Positions 18,514-29,700 of a DNA stretch of 54,304 nt are shown in pieces. Both the position numbers and the translations under genes were made by a program. The notes beneath the pieces are model-generated. The model made no database searches and was not told the origin of the DNA. It was given only the letters and a program-made list of their open reading frames with translations. The first letter of the stretch is position 1; every line of letters begins with the position of its first letter. The DNA is taken from contig JAKMCX010000182.1 of NCBI GenBank assembly GCA_022428285.1, forward strand, positions 1 through 54,304, written 5' to 3'. This DNA is from Flavobacteriales bacterium. GTDB lineage: Bacteria > Bacteroidota > Bacteroidia > Flavobacteriales_D > Sanyastnellaceae.

Positions 18514-19644
18514 ATGTCCTTTAACATATCCGCCAAAGACCCCCATTCCAATGCCCGCACTGGAACCTTGCAGACGGGCCATGGGACTGTGCGGACGCCC
18601 ATCTTCATGCCGGTGGGCACCCAAGGGTCTGTCAAGGCAGTACCCCAAGATGTGCTCGCGAACGAGGTGGATCCCGACATCATTTTGGGCAACACCTATC
18701 ACCTCTATTTGCGCCCCGGCCTAGAGGTGCTCTCTCAAGCAGGGGGACTGCATGGATTTATGGGGTGGGACCGCCCCATTTTGACAGACTCGGGCGGATA
18801 CCAGGTCTACAGTTTGGCCGAAAACCGAAAAATCAAAGAAGAGGGGGTGACCTTTCGTTCGCACATCGACGGCAGTGCCCATTTGTTTACCCCGGAGCGC
18901 GCCGTGGACATACAGCGCGTGATTGGAGCCGATATTATCATGGCCTTTGATGAGTGTCCTCCTTATCCATGTGACTATGAATACGCCCGCAAGTCCATGG
19001 AAATGACCCACCGCTGGTTGGACCGGTGCATTGCGCGCATGGCGGAAACGGAACCCCATTACGGTCACGCGCAGATGCTGTTTCCCATTGTACAGGGGTC
19101 GACCTATCCGGACCTGCGCAAGGCCTCTGCCCATGCCATTGCAGAAAGGGGGGCGGCGGGCAATGCCATAGGCGGCCTGTCTGTTGGAGAACCGCACGAT
19201 GAGATGTACGCCAGCGTTGCGATGTGCACGGAGATTTTGCCCGAAGACAAGCCGCGTTATTTGATGGGGGTAGGGACCCCCACCAACCTTTTGGAGAACA
19301 TCGCCCTAGGGGTCGACATGTTCGATTGTGTGATGCCCACCCGCAATGCCCGAAACGGCATGTTGTTTACGCGCCAGGGGACGGTCAACATGCGCAACAA
19401 AAAGTGGGAATTTGATTTCTCTCCACTCGATCCCGATGGGACTGCCGATGTGGACCAGCGGTACAGCCGGGCTTATGTGCGTCACCTGTTCCGCGCCGGA
19501 GAGTTGTTGGCCTTGCAGATTGCGACGGTCCACAACCTTGTTTTTTACTTGGATTTGATGCGAGAGGCCCGAGCTCGCATTGAGGACGGGACATTTACAA
19601 CTTGGAAGAACAGCATTATTCCGGTGTTGGAACAGCGTTGTTAA
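18514..19644 (+). CDS. tgt: tRNA-guanine transglycosylase (queuine synthesis)
   Basis: Exchanges G34 for preQ1 in GUN-anticodon tRNAs. Seen: catalytic region TDSGGYQVYSL, FDECPPYP, the GGLSVGE substrate loop, and nucleophile Asp in GVDMFDCVMPTRNARNG. The zinc site is altered: where most bacterial enzymes have CxCxxC before YTRAYLRHL, this one has TADVDQ before YSRAYVRHL, while the fourth ligand His (VHNLVFY) stays. Start at ATG 18514 (MSFNISAKD, 376 residues) matches family N-termini. Followed after 9 bp by lptG. Confidence 0.95.
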   Translation: MSFNISAKDPHSNARTGTLQTGHGTVRTPIFMPVGTQGSVKAVPQDVLANEVDPDIILGNTYHLYLRPGLEVLSQAGGLHGFMGWDRPILTDSGGYQVYSLAENRKIKEEGVTFRSHIDGSAHLFTPERAVDIQRVIGADIIMAFDECPPYPCDYEYARKSMEMTHRWLDRCIARMAETEPHYGHAQMLFPIVQGSTYPDLRKASAHAIAERGAAGNAIGGLSVGEPHDEMYASVAMCTEILPEDKPRYLMGVGTPTNLLENIALGVDMFDCVMPTRNARNGMLFTRQGTVNMRNKKWEFDFSPLDPDGTADVDQRYSRAYVRHLFRAGELLALQIATVHNLVFYLDLMREARARIEDGTFTTWKNSIIPVLEQRC

Positions 19645-19653
19645 GCGATCAAC

Positions 19654-20733
19654 ATGCGCATTCTAGACCGCTATATCATCCGGAATTTCCTGGGCACCTT
19701 CTTTTTGATGGTGGTGTTGTTCTGCGTCGTGGCGGTGGTTTTCGATGTGGCCGAAAACCTAGAACGGCTGATTGAGAACGGTGCCCCTTGGCCCGAAGTC
19801 TTTGGTTCCTACTATGTGAGTTTTTGCCTGGCATTGGGCAACATGCTGAGTGCCTTTATTGTCTTTTTGACCATCCTGTTGTTTACCAGTCGGCTGGCCC
19901 AGCGCAGCGAAATCATTGCGGTGTTGGCGGGCGGCATCTCGTTTCAACGGTTGATGCGCCCTTATTTCATGGCATCCACATTTTTGGTGCTGGGCAGCTT
20001 GCTGCTGGCCCATGTTGTCTTGCCGCTGTCCAATGAGCGGAAACTGGACTTCGAGGTGGAGTACGTTCACAAGGAATTTCACATCGCAGAACAACACTTG
20101 TACCGCGAGATACAGCCGGGGACCATTGTGTATTTCCGTTCAGTCAATGCCGGACGTGCTGTGGGGTATCGCTTCGTTCTGGAGCAATGGCAAGGGGACA
20201 GGTTGGCAGAAAAGTGGACGGCGAGCAAGGCCAAGTGGCTCCCGGAGAAGGAGACTTGGCGCATTTCCAATGTGCGGCGGCGCAAGTGGAATGCAGAGGG
20301 GGAGGAGCAGTTCCAAATCCAAGCGGTGCTCGATACCGCGCTCAACATGTCCATCGATGATTTCGGCCAGCGTTCTCAGGCCATGTCCACGTTGGGTTGG
20401 AGTGCACTTCAAGCGGCCATCGAACGCGAAAAAGCCAAGGGCTCAGGCGCAGAGCGATTGTTGCAATTGGAATCCCACACCCGCACTTCCAATGCGTTTG
20501 CCATTTATGTGATGGCGTTGATCGGGGTCAGTGTGGCGAGTCGGAGGCAACGCGGGGGGACAGGCATTCACCTCTTGATTGGAGTGGTGGTGGGATTTGT
20601 GTACGTCTTTAGTGCCAAACTCATGTCGGTGTCTGCCACCCATGCTGGAATCCCACCTGGAGTGGCAGCGTGGACGCCCAATGTGCTCTTCGGTGCTTTG
20701 GGGTTGTTTTTGTACCGCCGCGCACCCAAATAA
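19654..20733 (+). CDS. lptG: LPS export permease of the LptF/LptG family
   Basis: Inner-membrane permease of the LptB2FG lipopolysaccharide extractor. 359 residues with the usual layout: membrane helices near residues 12-32, 50-80 and 100-120, a periplasmic beta-jellyroll about 130-280, and three helices at the C-terminus. MRILDRYIIRNFLGTFF and FTSRLAQRSEIIAVLAGG are family signatures. The tgt-lptG order is frequent in Bacteroidota. Its terminator lies beyond the stop codon, inside the convergent ispE gene. Confidence 0.9.
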   Translation: MRILDRYIIRNFLGTFFLMVVLFCVVAVVFDVAENLERLIENGAPWPEVFGSYYVSFCLALGNMLSAFIVFLTILLFTSRLAQRSEIIAVLAGGISFQRLMRPYFMASTFLVLGSLLLAHVVLPLSNERKLDFEVEYVHKEFHIAEQHLYREIQPGTIVYFRSVNAGRAVGYRFVLEQWQGDRLAEKWTASKAKWLPEKETWRISNVRRRKWNAEGEEQFQIQAVLDTALNMSIDDFGQRSQAMSTLGWSALQAAIEREKAKGSGAERLLQLESHTRTSNAFAIYVMALIGVSVASRRQRGGTGIHLLIGVVVGFVYVFSAKLMSVSATHAGIPPGVAAWTPNVLFGALGLFLYRRAPK

Positions 20734-20744
20734 AGAGGTCCAGA

Positions 20745-21608
20745 TTACGGGGCCATTGGACCACTCCAAGTGGTCCATTTTTGGGGGAGTGAGCGGAGCC
20801 ATGTCGGATCGGGCTCGTGGGGGAAGCAACCGAAAACTGCAGAGCCGCTGCCACTCATGTCGGCAAACACAGCTCCGTTGGACTGGAGCACATCCAAAGC
20901 CTGGGCCACTTCTGGGAAACGCTCAGAGACCGGGGCGGTGAAATCGTTCTGCAACATCCCCTTCCACTCTTGAGGTGAGCTGCCTGCTAAGGTGGAAAGG
21001 CTCGGCCTCTGGTCATTGGGGTTGATCCAGCCAAATGCAGTGGGGGTTGGAATGTGTACGCCAGGGTGGAGGACCACCATCCACCATCCTTTGAGATTGA
21101 GGTCAATGGGGTGAATGGACTCTCCGCGTCCTGTGACGTGTGCCGGAGTGTTTCGAATAAAAAACGGGCAATCGGACCCCAGTTGGGCGGCAAACGCCTC
21201 GCGCTCGGATGTGCTGAGGCCCAGCCCAAAATGGGTGTTCAATGCGTTAATGGCAAAAGCACCGTCGGCACTCCCGCCTCCCAACCCTGCGCCCATGGGT
21301 ATGGCCTTGATGAGGTGAAATTGAACAGGAGCTAGTTTTTTGGCGCGGCTGAGGAGGGCATGCGCCTTCAGAATTAGATTTTCGGATTCCTGGCCTGGAA
21401 TGTTCAAGCCGTGCGTGCTCAAAGCATTGGATTCACCTTCTTTGAGTTCTTCCAGTTCTAATGTGTCGGTCCAACCGATGGGTACAAACACGCTTTCGAT
21501 GTTGTGAAACCCGTCTTCTCTTTTGTTCCGGACTTGAAGGCCAAGGTTGACTTTGGCATTGGGAAAGCAAATGCTTGTTCGGCTGAGGGTTTTCTGTTCT
21601 TCAGCCAT
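20745..21608 (-). CDS. ispE: 4-diphosphocytidyl-2-C-methyl-D-erythritol kinase (MEP pathway)
   Basis: GHMP-family kinase phosphorylating CDP-ME on the way to isoprenoids. Seen: FPNAKVNLGLQV, the GHMP ATP loop IPMGAGLGGGSADGA, and the C-terminal SGSGSAVFGCF. 287 residues, normal for the family. Start at ATG 21608, overlapping the era stop by 8 bases, so it is translationally linked to era. Its last codons carry the lptG terminator of the opposite strand. Confidence 0.95.
   Translation of the reverse strand: MAEEQKTLSRTSICFPNAKVNLGLQVRNKREDGFHNIESVFVPIGWTDTLELEELKEGESNALSTHGLNIPGQESENLILKAHALLSRAKKLAPVQFHLIKAIPMGAGLGGGSADGAFAINALNTHFGLGLSTSEREAFAAQLGSDCPFFIRNTPAHVTGRGESIHPIDLNLKGWWMVVLHPGVHIPTPTAFGWINPNDQRPSLSTLAGSSPQEWKGMLQNDFTAPVSERFPEVAQALDVLQSNGAVFADMSGSGSAVFGCFPHEPDPTWLRSLPQKWTTWSGPMAP
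20757..20782 (+). terminator. Rho-independent terminator of tgt-lptG, inside the ispE coding region
   Basis: Perfect 9-bp stem TGGACCACT (20757-20765) / AGTGGTCCA (20769-20777), loop CCA, then five T residues (20778-20782), 23 bp after the lptG stop. The same bases encode KWTTWSGP near the C-terminus of ispE on the other strand. Confidence 0.8.
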
Positions 21609-22527
21609 TGAAGTAGCCGTATTGCTTGAGTTTGCGTTCATCATCGCGCCAGTCCTTGTCCACTTTGATCCGCAATTCTAGGAAGACCTTTTCTTGTAGG
21701 AAGGTCTCTAGGTCTTTTCGAGCATCTGTAGCAAGCCGCTTGATCATGCTGCCACCAGCTCCGATTAAGATGGCTTTTTGAGATTCGCGTGCGACATGAA
21801 TGGTGGCTTCGATGCGCCTCAGCATTTTGCCTTCTTTGGTTTGGTCCGCTTTAAACGTTCCTACAACCACCTCACTGCTGTAAGGCACTTCCTGCCGACA
21901 ATGGGTCAGGATTTTTTCACGGACAATCTCTGCTACAAAGAAGCGCATAGGCTTGTCTGTCATCTCGTCCTTTGGGAAAAATGCTGGAGAATGGGGGAGG
22001 AGGGAGACAATGCGGTCCAACAGGTGGTCCAAATTGAAGCCGTGAAGAGCGCTGATGGGATGAATTTCGGCGCGGGGGATCAACCCTTGCCAATGAGCAA
22101 TGTGCTCTTTCAAGGCTTCTTGCTCCCCAAGGTCAATCTTGTTGACCAACAAAAGGACAGGGATGTCCATGAGCTGGACCTTTTCCAGAGTTTCAGGGTG
22201 GGCCAAGGTCCGCTCATCTGGGGTCGTTACAATAAGGAGGACATCTGCATCCCGGAGGGCAGTGCGCACAAACTTCATCATGCCTTCCTGCAACTTGTAA
22301 GCAGGGTCGAGTACACCAGGGGTGTCGGAGTACACGATCTGCCAATCGTCATCTGAGACAATGCCCATAATGCGGTGTCGCGTCGTCTGGGCTTTGGCGT
22401 TGATGATGCTGAGCCGTTCTCCGACCAGTCTATTCATGAGGGTGGACTTGCCCACATTGGGTGAACCGATGATGTTCACGAAACCCGCTCGATGGGGATT
22501 ATTTGCATTCGTTGTGGACACGGGCAT
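21601..22527 (-). CDS. era: Ribosome-maturation GTPase Era
   Basis: GTPase acting on 16S rRNA and the 30S subunit. Seen: G1 GSPNVGKST, G3 DTPG, G4 NKID, and a C-terminal KH domain with ILIGAGGSMIKRLA. 308 residues, family length. First gene of era-ispE; the region before its start is shared with the promoter of the divergent initiator tRNA. Confidence 0.96.
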   Translation of the reverse strand: MPVSTTNANNPHRAGFVNIIGSPNVGKSTLMNRLVGERLSIINAKAQTTRHRIMGIVSDDDWQIVYSDTPGVLDPAYKLQEGMMKFVRTALRDADVLLIVTTPDERTLAHPETLEKVQLMDIPVLLLVNKIDLGEQEALKEHIAHWQGLIPRAEIHPISALHGFNLDHLLDRIVSLLPHSPAFFPKDEMTDKPMRFFVAEIVREKILTHCRQEVPYSSEVVVGTFKADQTKEGKMLRRIEATIHVARESQKAILIGAGGSMIKRLATDARKDLETFLQEKVFLELRIKVDKDWRDDERKLKQYGYFNG

Positions 22528-22537
22528 GATTTTTCTC

Positions 22538-22567
22538 TTGCAAAGAAACGAGACCCGTCTATCTTCG
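22538..22567 (+). promoter_or_regulatory. Promoter of initiator tRNA-Met
   Basis: TTG at 22538-22540, a 19-bp spacer, then TATCTTCG at 22560-22567, close to the Bacteroidota TTG / TAnnTTTG pattern. The predicted RNA start near 22574 is ~18 bases before the mature tRNA. Confidence 0.6.
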
Positions 22568-22591
22568 CCGTCCCGATTCGGGAAAATGGAT

Positions 22592-22664
<73 letters not shown>

Positions 22665-22697
22665 CTAAAGCCTCTGAAAAGAGGACAGAAAATCAAA

Positions 22698-22724
22698 GGG
22701 TCAGCACTGAGCTGGCCCTTTTTT
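22698..22724 (+). terminator. Rho-independent terminator after tRNA-Met
   Basis: Stem GGGTCAGC (22698-22705) / GCTGGCCC (22711-22718) with one G-U pair, loop ACTGA, then six T residues. Confidence 0.85.
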
Positions 22725-23179
22725 GTTCCAAGACGTTAAGGTTGGAACCATATTATCCGATTTTGAGGAGAACCGCAGATTCTTCGGGTTTTAAGCCAGG
22801 TGTCCCGGCTTTATTTCGGTCTTAATGTGCTGTTTTACAGCATTTTATTTTGCTTCTGTGTACGGTTTAAGGCGGAATGAATTTGTCCGCTGCCACAGTT
22901 TCCTTGGGGGAGGCTCTGAGGAAATTTGCTTGGGAATTTGTAAACGTTGTCCCACAGGATTCACAAAAAAATCAAGTTTTAATCGCGGTTAGTAAATATT
23001 TAAGCGGCGTTTATATATGCTTGGTCGACACGGGTGAGAGGGCTTGTAAGCTCAATTTTCTGCCAAGAGCGTATAATTCGACGAAGGTGAAGCCGTGGGG
23101 CTTGGGCAACCGGGAAGATTTGAGAACTTGCTGAAGCCTGTTTGTGCAGGTAATAACCAATGGAACCAAACCACTTGTG
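22725..23179. other. AT-richer intergenic region before the giant secreted-protein gene
   Basis: About 455 bp. It is visibly richer in A+T than the flanks (for example around 22960-23020), as expected for a promoter region. A TATGCTTG at 23016-23023 resembles a -7 box but lacks a convincing -33 partner. An 85-codon plus-strand frame starts at 22877 but resembles no family and has poor composition, so I do not call it. No riboswitch or repeat was recognised. Confidence 0.5.
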
Positions 23180-23797
23180 ATGCGTCTCACATCTCTCATT
23201 CTTGCCCTCTTCTTTTGTTGGGCCAATTCATTCTCCCAAGTCCAGCAGATTGCGGTCAACTCCGCTCCTGCCCCTGAGGGTTACGATCTCGAAGTCGAAG
23301 TTGTCTCAGAAGACCTCGGTGTTATAGTCGGTGCGCTCGGCGTAACTGACCTCACCGGTTATAGCTGTACGAGGCTTTACGTCACCATGAACAATGCGAC
23401 GGACTTCATGTCCTCCGTTTCCGGTGATGCACTTAACCCGACTTATGTCAATACTACGGGCAGCTTCTTCCATGCTGAACTGGGCGGTGCGACTCCAGGC
23501 GGCATTAACCCCGTTTTGTACGGTTTCTATCCTGACCTGCCTTTTGACAGCTGGGTCACCATTGGATTGGAGCAGTCCTTCAATGCTGGTGCTGGCGAAG
23601 CGGCGGTGTCCGTCGTCCAATCAGGCGAAAACCCTTGGGCTACCAACTTCGATCCAGGCTTTGGCGCTGCCGGAGCGAGCATTGCCATTGACGATGCCAT
23701 CGGCGGAGCATGGTATGCTTTGAATGGAGACGCCAACGGTGTCGCTGGCGATGACCTGCGCGTATGGTGGGTCAGTTCACCACCGATGGTGACCTGA
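23180..23797 (+). pseudogene. N-terminal fragment of the giant T9SS cargo gene (frameshifted)
   Basis: Begins with a clear signal peptide (MRLTSLILALFFCWANSFSQ) and continues with a beta-rich domain: VNSAPAPEGYDLEVEVV, then YVTMNNATDFMSSVSGD and a NPWATNFDPG segment. The frame stops at 23795-23797, while the sense continues without a break in the -1 frame (VGQFTTDGDLSGQ), which opens only at 23755. The shift must therefore fall between about 23755 and 23797, most likely near 23762-23766. ATG 23180 is chosen because it starts the signal peptide; ATG 23144 would add 12 unlikely residues. Sequence error, true mutation or recoding cannot be told apart here. Confidence 0.75.
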
Positions 23798-26700
23798 GCG
23801 GTCAATTGTACTGTCAGGTCTTCATCGAAGGTGATGGAGCCAACGAATTCCGCGACACCTTCTTCTTCGGAGCAGGAGGACCGGTTTTGGGCTGCACCGA
23901 CGCCACTGCCTGCAACTACGACGAGCTGGCAACAGACGACGATGGTTCCTGCGAATTTCCGCTCGACCTCTACGGCAGCGTCTACGTCGATTGTGATGGC
24001 GCTTGTTTGAGCGACTCCGACGCCGACGGCACTTGTGATGAGGACGAAGTGGTCGGTTGCCAAGACGAGGCAGCATGCAACTACAACCCTGAGGCTACAG
24101 ATGCTGGAACATGTGAGTTTGCAGAAGCAGGTTTGGACTGTGATGGCAACTGCATCAACGACGCAGACGGGGACCAGATTTGTGATGAGGACGAAGTGGT
24201 CGGCTGTGAAGATGAGACGGCTTGTAACTACAACCCAGAGGCTACGGATGCTGGAACATGTGAGTTTGCTGAAGCAGGCTTGGACTGTGATGGCAATTGC
24301 CTCAACGATTCAGACAACGACCAGGTTTGTGACGAAGACGAGATTGCCGGTTGCCAGGACAGCGGTGCCTGCAACTACAACCCTCTTGCCACAGACGACA
24401 ATGGTTCATGTGAATTCACCTCATGTGCCGGCTGCACAAACGCCACAGCCTGTAACTATGACGACACTGCGACCATCGATGATGGAAGTTGCACTTTCTT
24501 GGATGGCATTTGCCAGACTTGCGAAGACGGCATCATTGTCGACAATGACGCAGACGGAGATGACATCTGTGACGCAGACGAAAGCGCCGGTTGTACAGAT
24601 CCAGAGGCGTGTAACAACGGCCCCTTCACGGACACCGACAATAGCACATGTACGTATCCTGCTGGGTATCCAAACAACATCGTTGATTGTGATGGCGCTT
24701 GCTTGAATGACTCCGATGGAGATGGTGTCTGTGATGAGAATGAGGTGGCGGGCTGCGATGATGAAACGGCCTGTAACTTCAGTGCTTCTGCTACTGACAA
24801 CGACGGTTCTTGTGAGTACCCCATTGACATCTTCGACGTGGATTACGTTGACTGCGATGGTGCTTGTTTGAACGACGAGGACGGTGACGGTACTTGTGAC
24901 GAAGACGAGTTGGCAGGTTGTACGGACCCAGAAGCTTGCAATCCGGGTGACTTTACCGACACTGATGACAGCTTCTGCGTTTATCCTGTCGGATATCCAT
25001 CAAACATCGTTGATTGCGACGGCGAGTGCCTAAATGACGCTGACACCGATGGTGTCTGTGACGAGGAAGAAATTGCCGGTTGTGACGACGATACAGCCTG
25101 TAACTTCTCTGCAAGCGCTACAGACAATGACGGGTCTTGTACCTATGCGGACACCGGTTACGATTGTGACGGAAACTGCCTGGAAGACACCGATGAAGAT
25201 GGGATTTGTGATCCCTTCGAGATTGTGGGGTGCCAGGAAGAAGAAGCTTGTAACTACGACCCTGCAGCTACGGATTCAGCTCCTTGTGAGTACCCCATTG
25301 ACCTTTATGGTTTGGGTTACGTTGACTGTGCTGGGGGATGTTTGAACGACCTCGATGGCGATGAAATTTGTAACGAAGACGAGGCGCTGGCCGTTACCGG
25401 TGGAGCGATAGAAGTGGCCTTGGAAGATGGCGCACTCATCGACAGCACTGCAGCCTTGCTCGGCACGGCATTGGAAACCCCTTCTGACTTCCTTGTTGAA
25501 GGATTGATTCTCTCTGGAAACGGTGACCTGTTGGTCCCCGCCAATTCAGACTCAGACTGCGGATCTCTTTTCTTGCCGGTGAATGCGGCTTGGGATGAAG
25601 CAGGATACAACCTGAATGTCCTTTCTGAACAGGTCTTGGGTGACCTCATTGTGGGCCACATTTTCCCTGAACTGTGTGAGCTCATGACCGAAGGGTCCGT
25701 GTACAGCAACTACTATGGTGAAGAATTCACATACACGGAAGCCGAAGGTGATGCCCGCCTTGTCAGCGCCAGTGGCGATGTCTACATCATTCAGAACGGT
25801 GCTTATCAGTTCAACAGCAACAGCTATTTGTACGCCATCGACAGGGTTATTCCTCTGGAGAGTGCCGATCCATGCTTGGGCTGTGCCAGCCTGAACATCG
25901 ACGGTGATTTGGCCGACTATGAAGTGGAGTGCGAGGGCGATTTGGTGGCAGCTACTGCAGCCGCAGCTACAGCATTTGCATGCAATGACCTCGAGCTTGA
26001 CAATGTGGTAACCGTAAAGAACCGCACCGATGGCCGCAACCAAATTTGCACAGGTGGTGGAACCACGCAGGCTTGGAATGCCATCACCGCTGGTGACGAT
26101 GCCAACTTCAACAATGGCCCTGACGCTTTGCTGCAGTTCTACGACATCAACGGCGACATGAGCGCTGGACATTACTTCATCGAAGACGGCGACAATGGCG
26201 GAGTGTCTTTCGAGCAGTTCGAAAACGGAACGGCCTTGATGCAGGGTACCGTTGTGGACAAGAACAACAACGACCTCCGTTTGGAAATTCACCTCTTCTT
26301 TGAGGGCCGCGCTGTCGGCGCAGATTGGCCTGGTGGATTCAAGAACGATTATGGTTGTGCGGTCAACACTGACCTCTGGACCATGTACACCTTGAACAAC
26401 GAAGCCTCATACGCTGTGGGTGGACCTGGTGCTTGGGACTTCGGAACGTTGATCCACTTTAACCACCAGCCAGCCAGCGAATACTTCGGATTCCAGCTCG
26501 GCGATGGTGCCAACAACCACAACTGTGACGACAACGGATTCTCAGGTTGGTTCAGCTGGTCTGGATCCATCGCTGGAGAGGATGCCATGGGCTTTGCTGG
26601 TGACGTCATCGCTACCCTGGAACCAAGCTGCGATTTGCCTACGGATTGCATGGCGGGTGAGTATGTGGAGTTCCACTACATCGCTTTCGACGAGCAGTGC

Positions 26701-29700
26701 AACGTGGCCACTGAAATCGTCCAAACGATTTCCCGCAACGACGTGACGGCTCCTACTTATGTTTCGGGTGGTGCAGACCTCACGCTGACTTGCGACGAGA
26801 GCGAGCAGTGGTTGATCGACAACCCCGCTTCGGACGAAGTGGTGTTGTTCTCGGACAACTGCGACGACAGCGAGTATGGATGTGCCGCTGGATTTGACCC
26901 CAACACCGCTGGATTTGCAGATGGCAACACGGTATATGTGTGCGTTGAGTTGGTCGGAGAGACCACAGCGTCTTACACCGCGAGCAGCTGCCGCGTCTTG
27001 AACCGCACATGGGTTGCGACGGACTGCTTCGGCAACCAGACCTACCATGTTCAAGCCATCACGATTGAAGACAACACCCCACCAGAAGTGATGGTGACGG
27101 CACCTTCAGATTTGACCTTGAACGTCAACGGCCTGTGCTATGTGGACTTGGATCCATCCAATACAGGTATTGCTGGAACTGTTTACTCTGACAACTGTGA
27201 CTTGGCCGATACCGGTTTGGAGCACAGCGACGTCATCGTAGACAGCGTCAGCACAGGTTGCTACAGCATCATCCGGACTTGGACTGCCATGGCGACGGAC
27301 AGCTGCGGAAACGCTACGGTCGAAACGGACAACCAGCGCATTGACATCGAGGACGCCATTGCGCCTTCATTCCTTGCTGAAGGAATCGACACCCTCGAGT
27401 GCGACCTCTGGATGGATTGCTCCTATGAGTATTTGAACAGCGTCGGACTTGTGACGGCCTTGGACAACTGCGAGTTGAGCCATGTGGACGTGGAGTGCAC
27501 ACCACTCTCCGCCGGTTGCTGGGATGACTACATCATCGACTACACGGCTACCGACATGTGTGGAAACGTCTCAACGTTCCAGCAGATCTTGATTGTGACC
27601 GACCGCACCTCTGCCGAATGGACTTTGGCTTCAGCCGATTACACCTTGCAGTGTGACGATGCGGATCTCACAGGGTTTGTGCAGCACGAATTGGGTCAAT
27701 TCTACGCCGTGCCTGAGTTCACACCTGGCGATGGCATGCATGCCGAGGCCATGGACAACTGCGACGCTGAAGCGGTGGTGACTTATGAGGACTTGATCCT
27801 GACCACCCCATGCATTCAGGAATACACCATCAAGCGTACATACTCTACCACGGACTGCTCAGACAACTATACCGAGCACATCCAGTATATCACGATTGAA
27901 GACACGACGGCTCCAGAATTCACGGCTTTCCCTGCTGACGATACTGTGGAGTGCGATGCGGTTCCCGCCATTGCTCCGTTGAGCTCATTGGATGCGATGG
28001 ACAACTGCGACAGCGGTCCAGAAATCGCCTTTGTTGAGGAAGTCCGCACGGACGGCGCATGTGAAGACACCTACACCCTGACCCGCACCTGGCAGACTTC
28101 TGACTGCGCGGGCAACGTACACCTCCAGTCTCAAACCATTGAGGTGCAGGATACGCAGGCTCCAAGCTTGAGCATTACTTGCCCAGCGGCCATTCTCTAT
28201 ACCAACGTGTGCTTCGATGGAGCAGACCTCAGTATTGCGACCAATGGTGAGCCTTCATTTGTCACCAGCGACAACTGTGACGGTAATGTGACTGTGGAAT
28301 ACACCTATTCTGACACCGTAGTCCATTTGAGCACAATCACGGACTCCGACTCCGACTCCGACAATCAAGGAAACCATCTCTTGACACGGACCTTTACGGT
28401 GACCGCTACAGACAATTGCAGCAACCAAACGGTACAAACCTGTACCCAGGAGTTGACCTTCACAGACACGGAGGCGCCCATGTTTGACGGCAATCCAGAT
28501 GAGCTGTATCCGGCTCCAATCACCTGTGGTGATATGCCAGATCCCTATGACACCAGTGTGTTGCCGTTGCATGCCAACGACAATTGCGACACTGAGTTGA
28601 GCTACAACATTTCGATGGCGTTCTTGACTTCAGGATCCTGCCCAGGCACGTATGTGCGGATTTGGTACGTGACAGACGACAGCGGAAACCAGTCAGAGTC
28701 AGCCATCCAGTACGTTGCTACGGTGGACACATTGGCACCGGAGTTTGACTTCTGTCCTGAGGACATCGAGGTGTTCCTCGACGAGAATTGCACCACAGAT
28801 TTGAGCACGGATGCCACAGGTATGGCGACCGTGACCGACAACTGTGACGACAACCCTCAGGTCACTTTCGAGGACATCATGTTCATGGACTTGCCTTCTG
28901 AGGCCGATACCGATGGCGCTGATTACATCTACGGCGACGAAGATGAAGACCACAACGGAAGCTACCAGTTTACCCGTGTGTTCTCCTCTATGGACGCCTG
29001 TGAAAACCAGAATTGGAAGTCCAACAGCTATTGTGAGCATGTCATTACTGTGACCGATGCGATTGAGCCAAGCTTGACCGTGGATTGGCCAGCGGACCGC
29101 GTTGAATTGTTGAACGAGGCATGCGACGCCGACCTCAGCTTGGACTTGGTGACAGCCGAAGCTTCCGACAACTGTGATGGAACTGTGATCATCGTGATCT
29201 CACACAGCGACTCAGCTCCGATTTACAGCTGTGTCGGGGACGGTGCTGCCGAAGGCAACTTCACCTTCACCAGGACGTGGACTGCAGTAGCAACCGACGA
29301 CAGTGGTAACGAAAACGTTCAGACCCACGATCAGATGTTTACTGTGAACGACGAGATCAATCCTGTGGTGGACATCAGCTGCCCTGATACTTATGCCACA
29401 GACCTCTCTGCTGATTGCACGGCCGACACCTCGCCTTCCGCGGCAGGTCAAGCCACAGCTACAGCAACGGACAACTGTGACACTGACGTGAGCATCAGCA
29501 TCACCTATGCCGATACAGACACGATGTACACCTGCAGCGATGCTGACGGTCTGGCAGAGGGTTCATACACCTTTACCCGGACTTGGACGGCGGTGGCTAC
29601 GGACGACTGTGGCAACACGGACACCGAGACACACGTTCAGACCATTACAGTGACGGATGTGACCGCGCCAGACTTGAGCGCTGCTGCTCCTGCAGATCAA

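Noticed and set aside
22877-23134. 85-codon plus-strand frame before the giant gene
   Set aside because: No family resemblance and composition unlike the neighbouring genes; more likely non-coding leader or promoter DNA.
23755-23797. Programmed -1 frameshifting
   Set aside because: No X-XXY-YYZ slippery site and no evident downstream pseudoknot; error or mutation is simpler.
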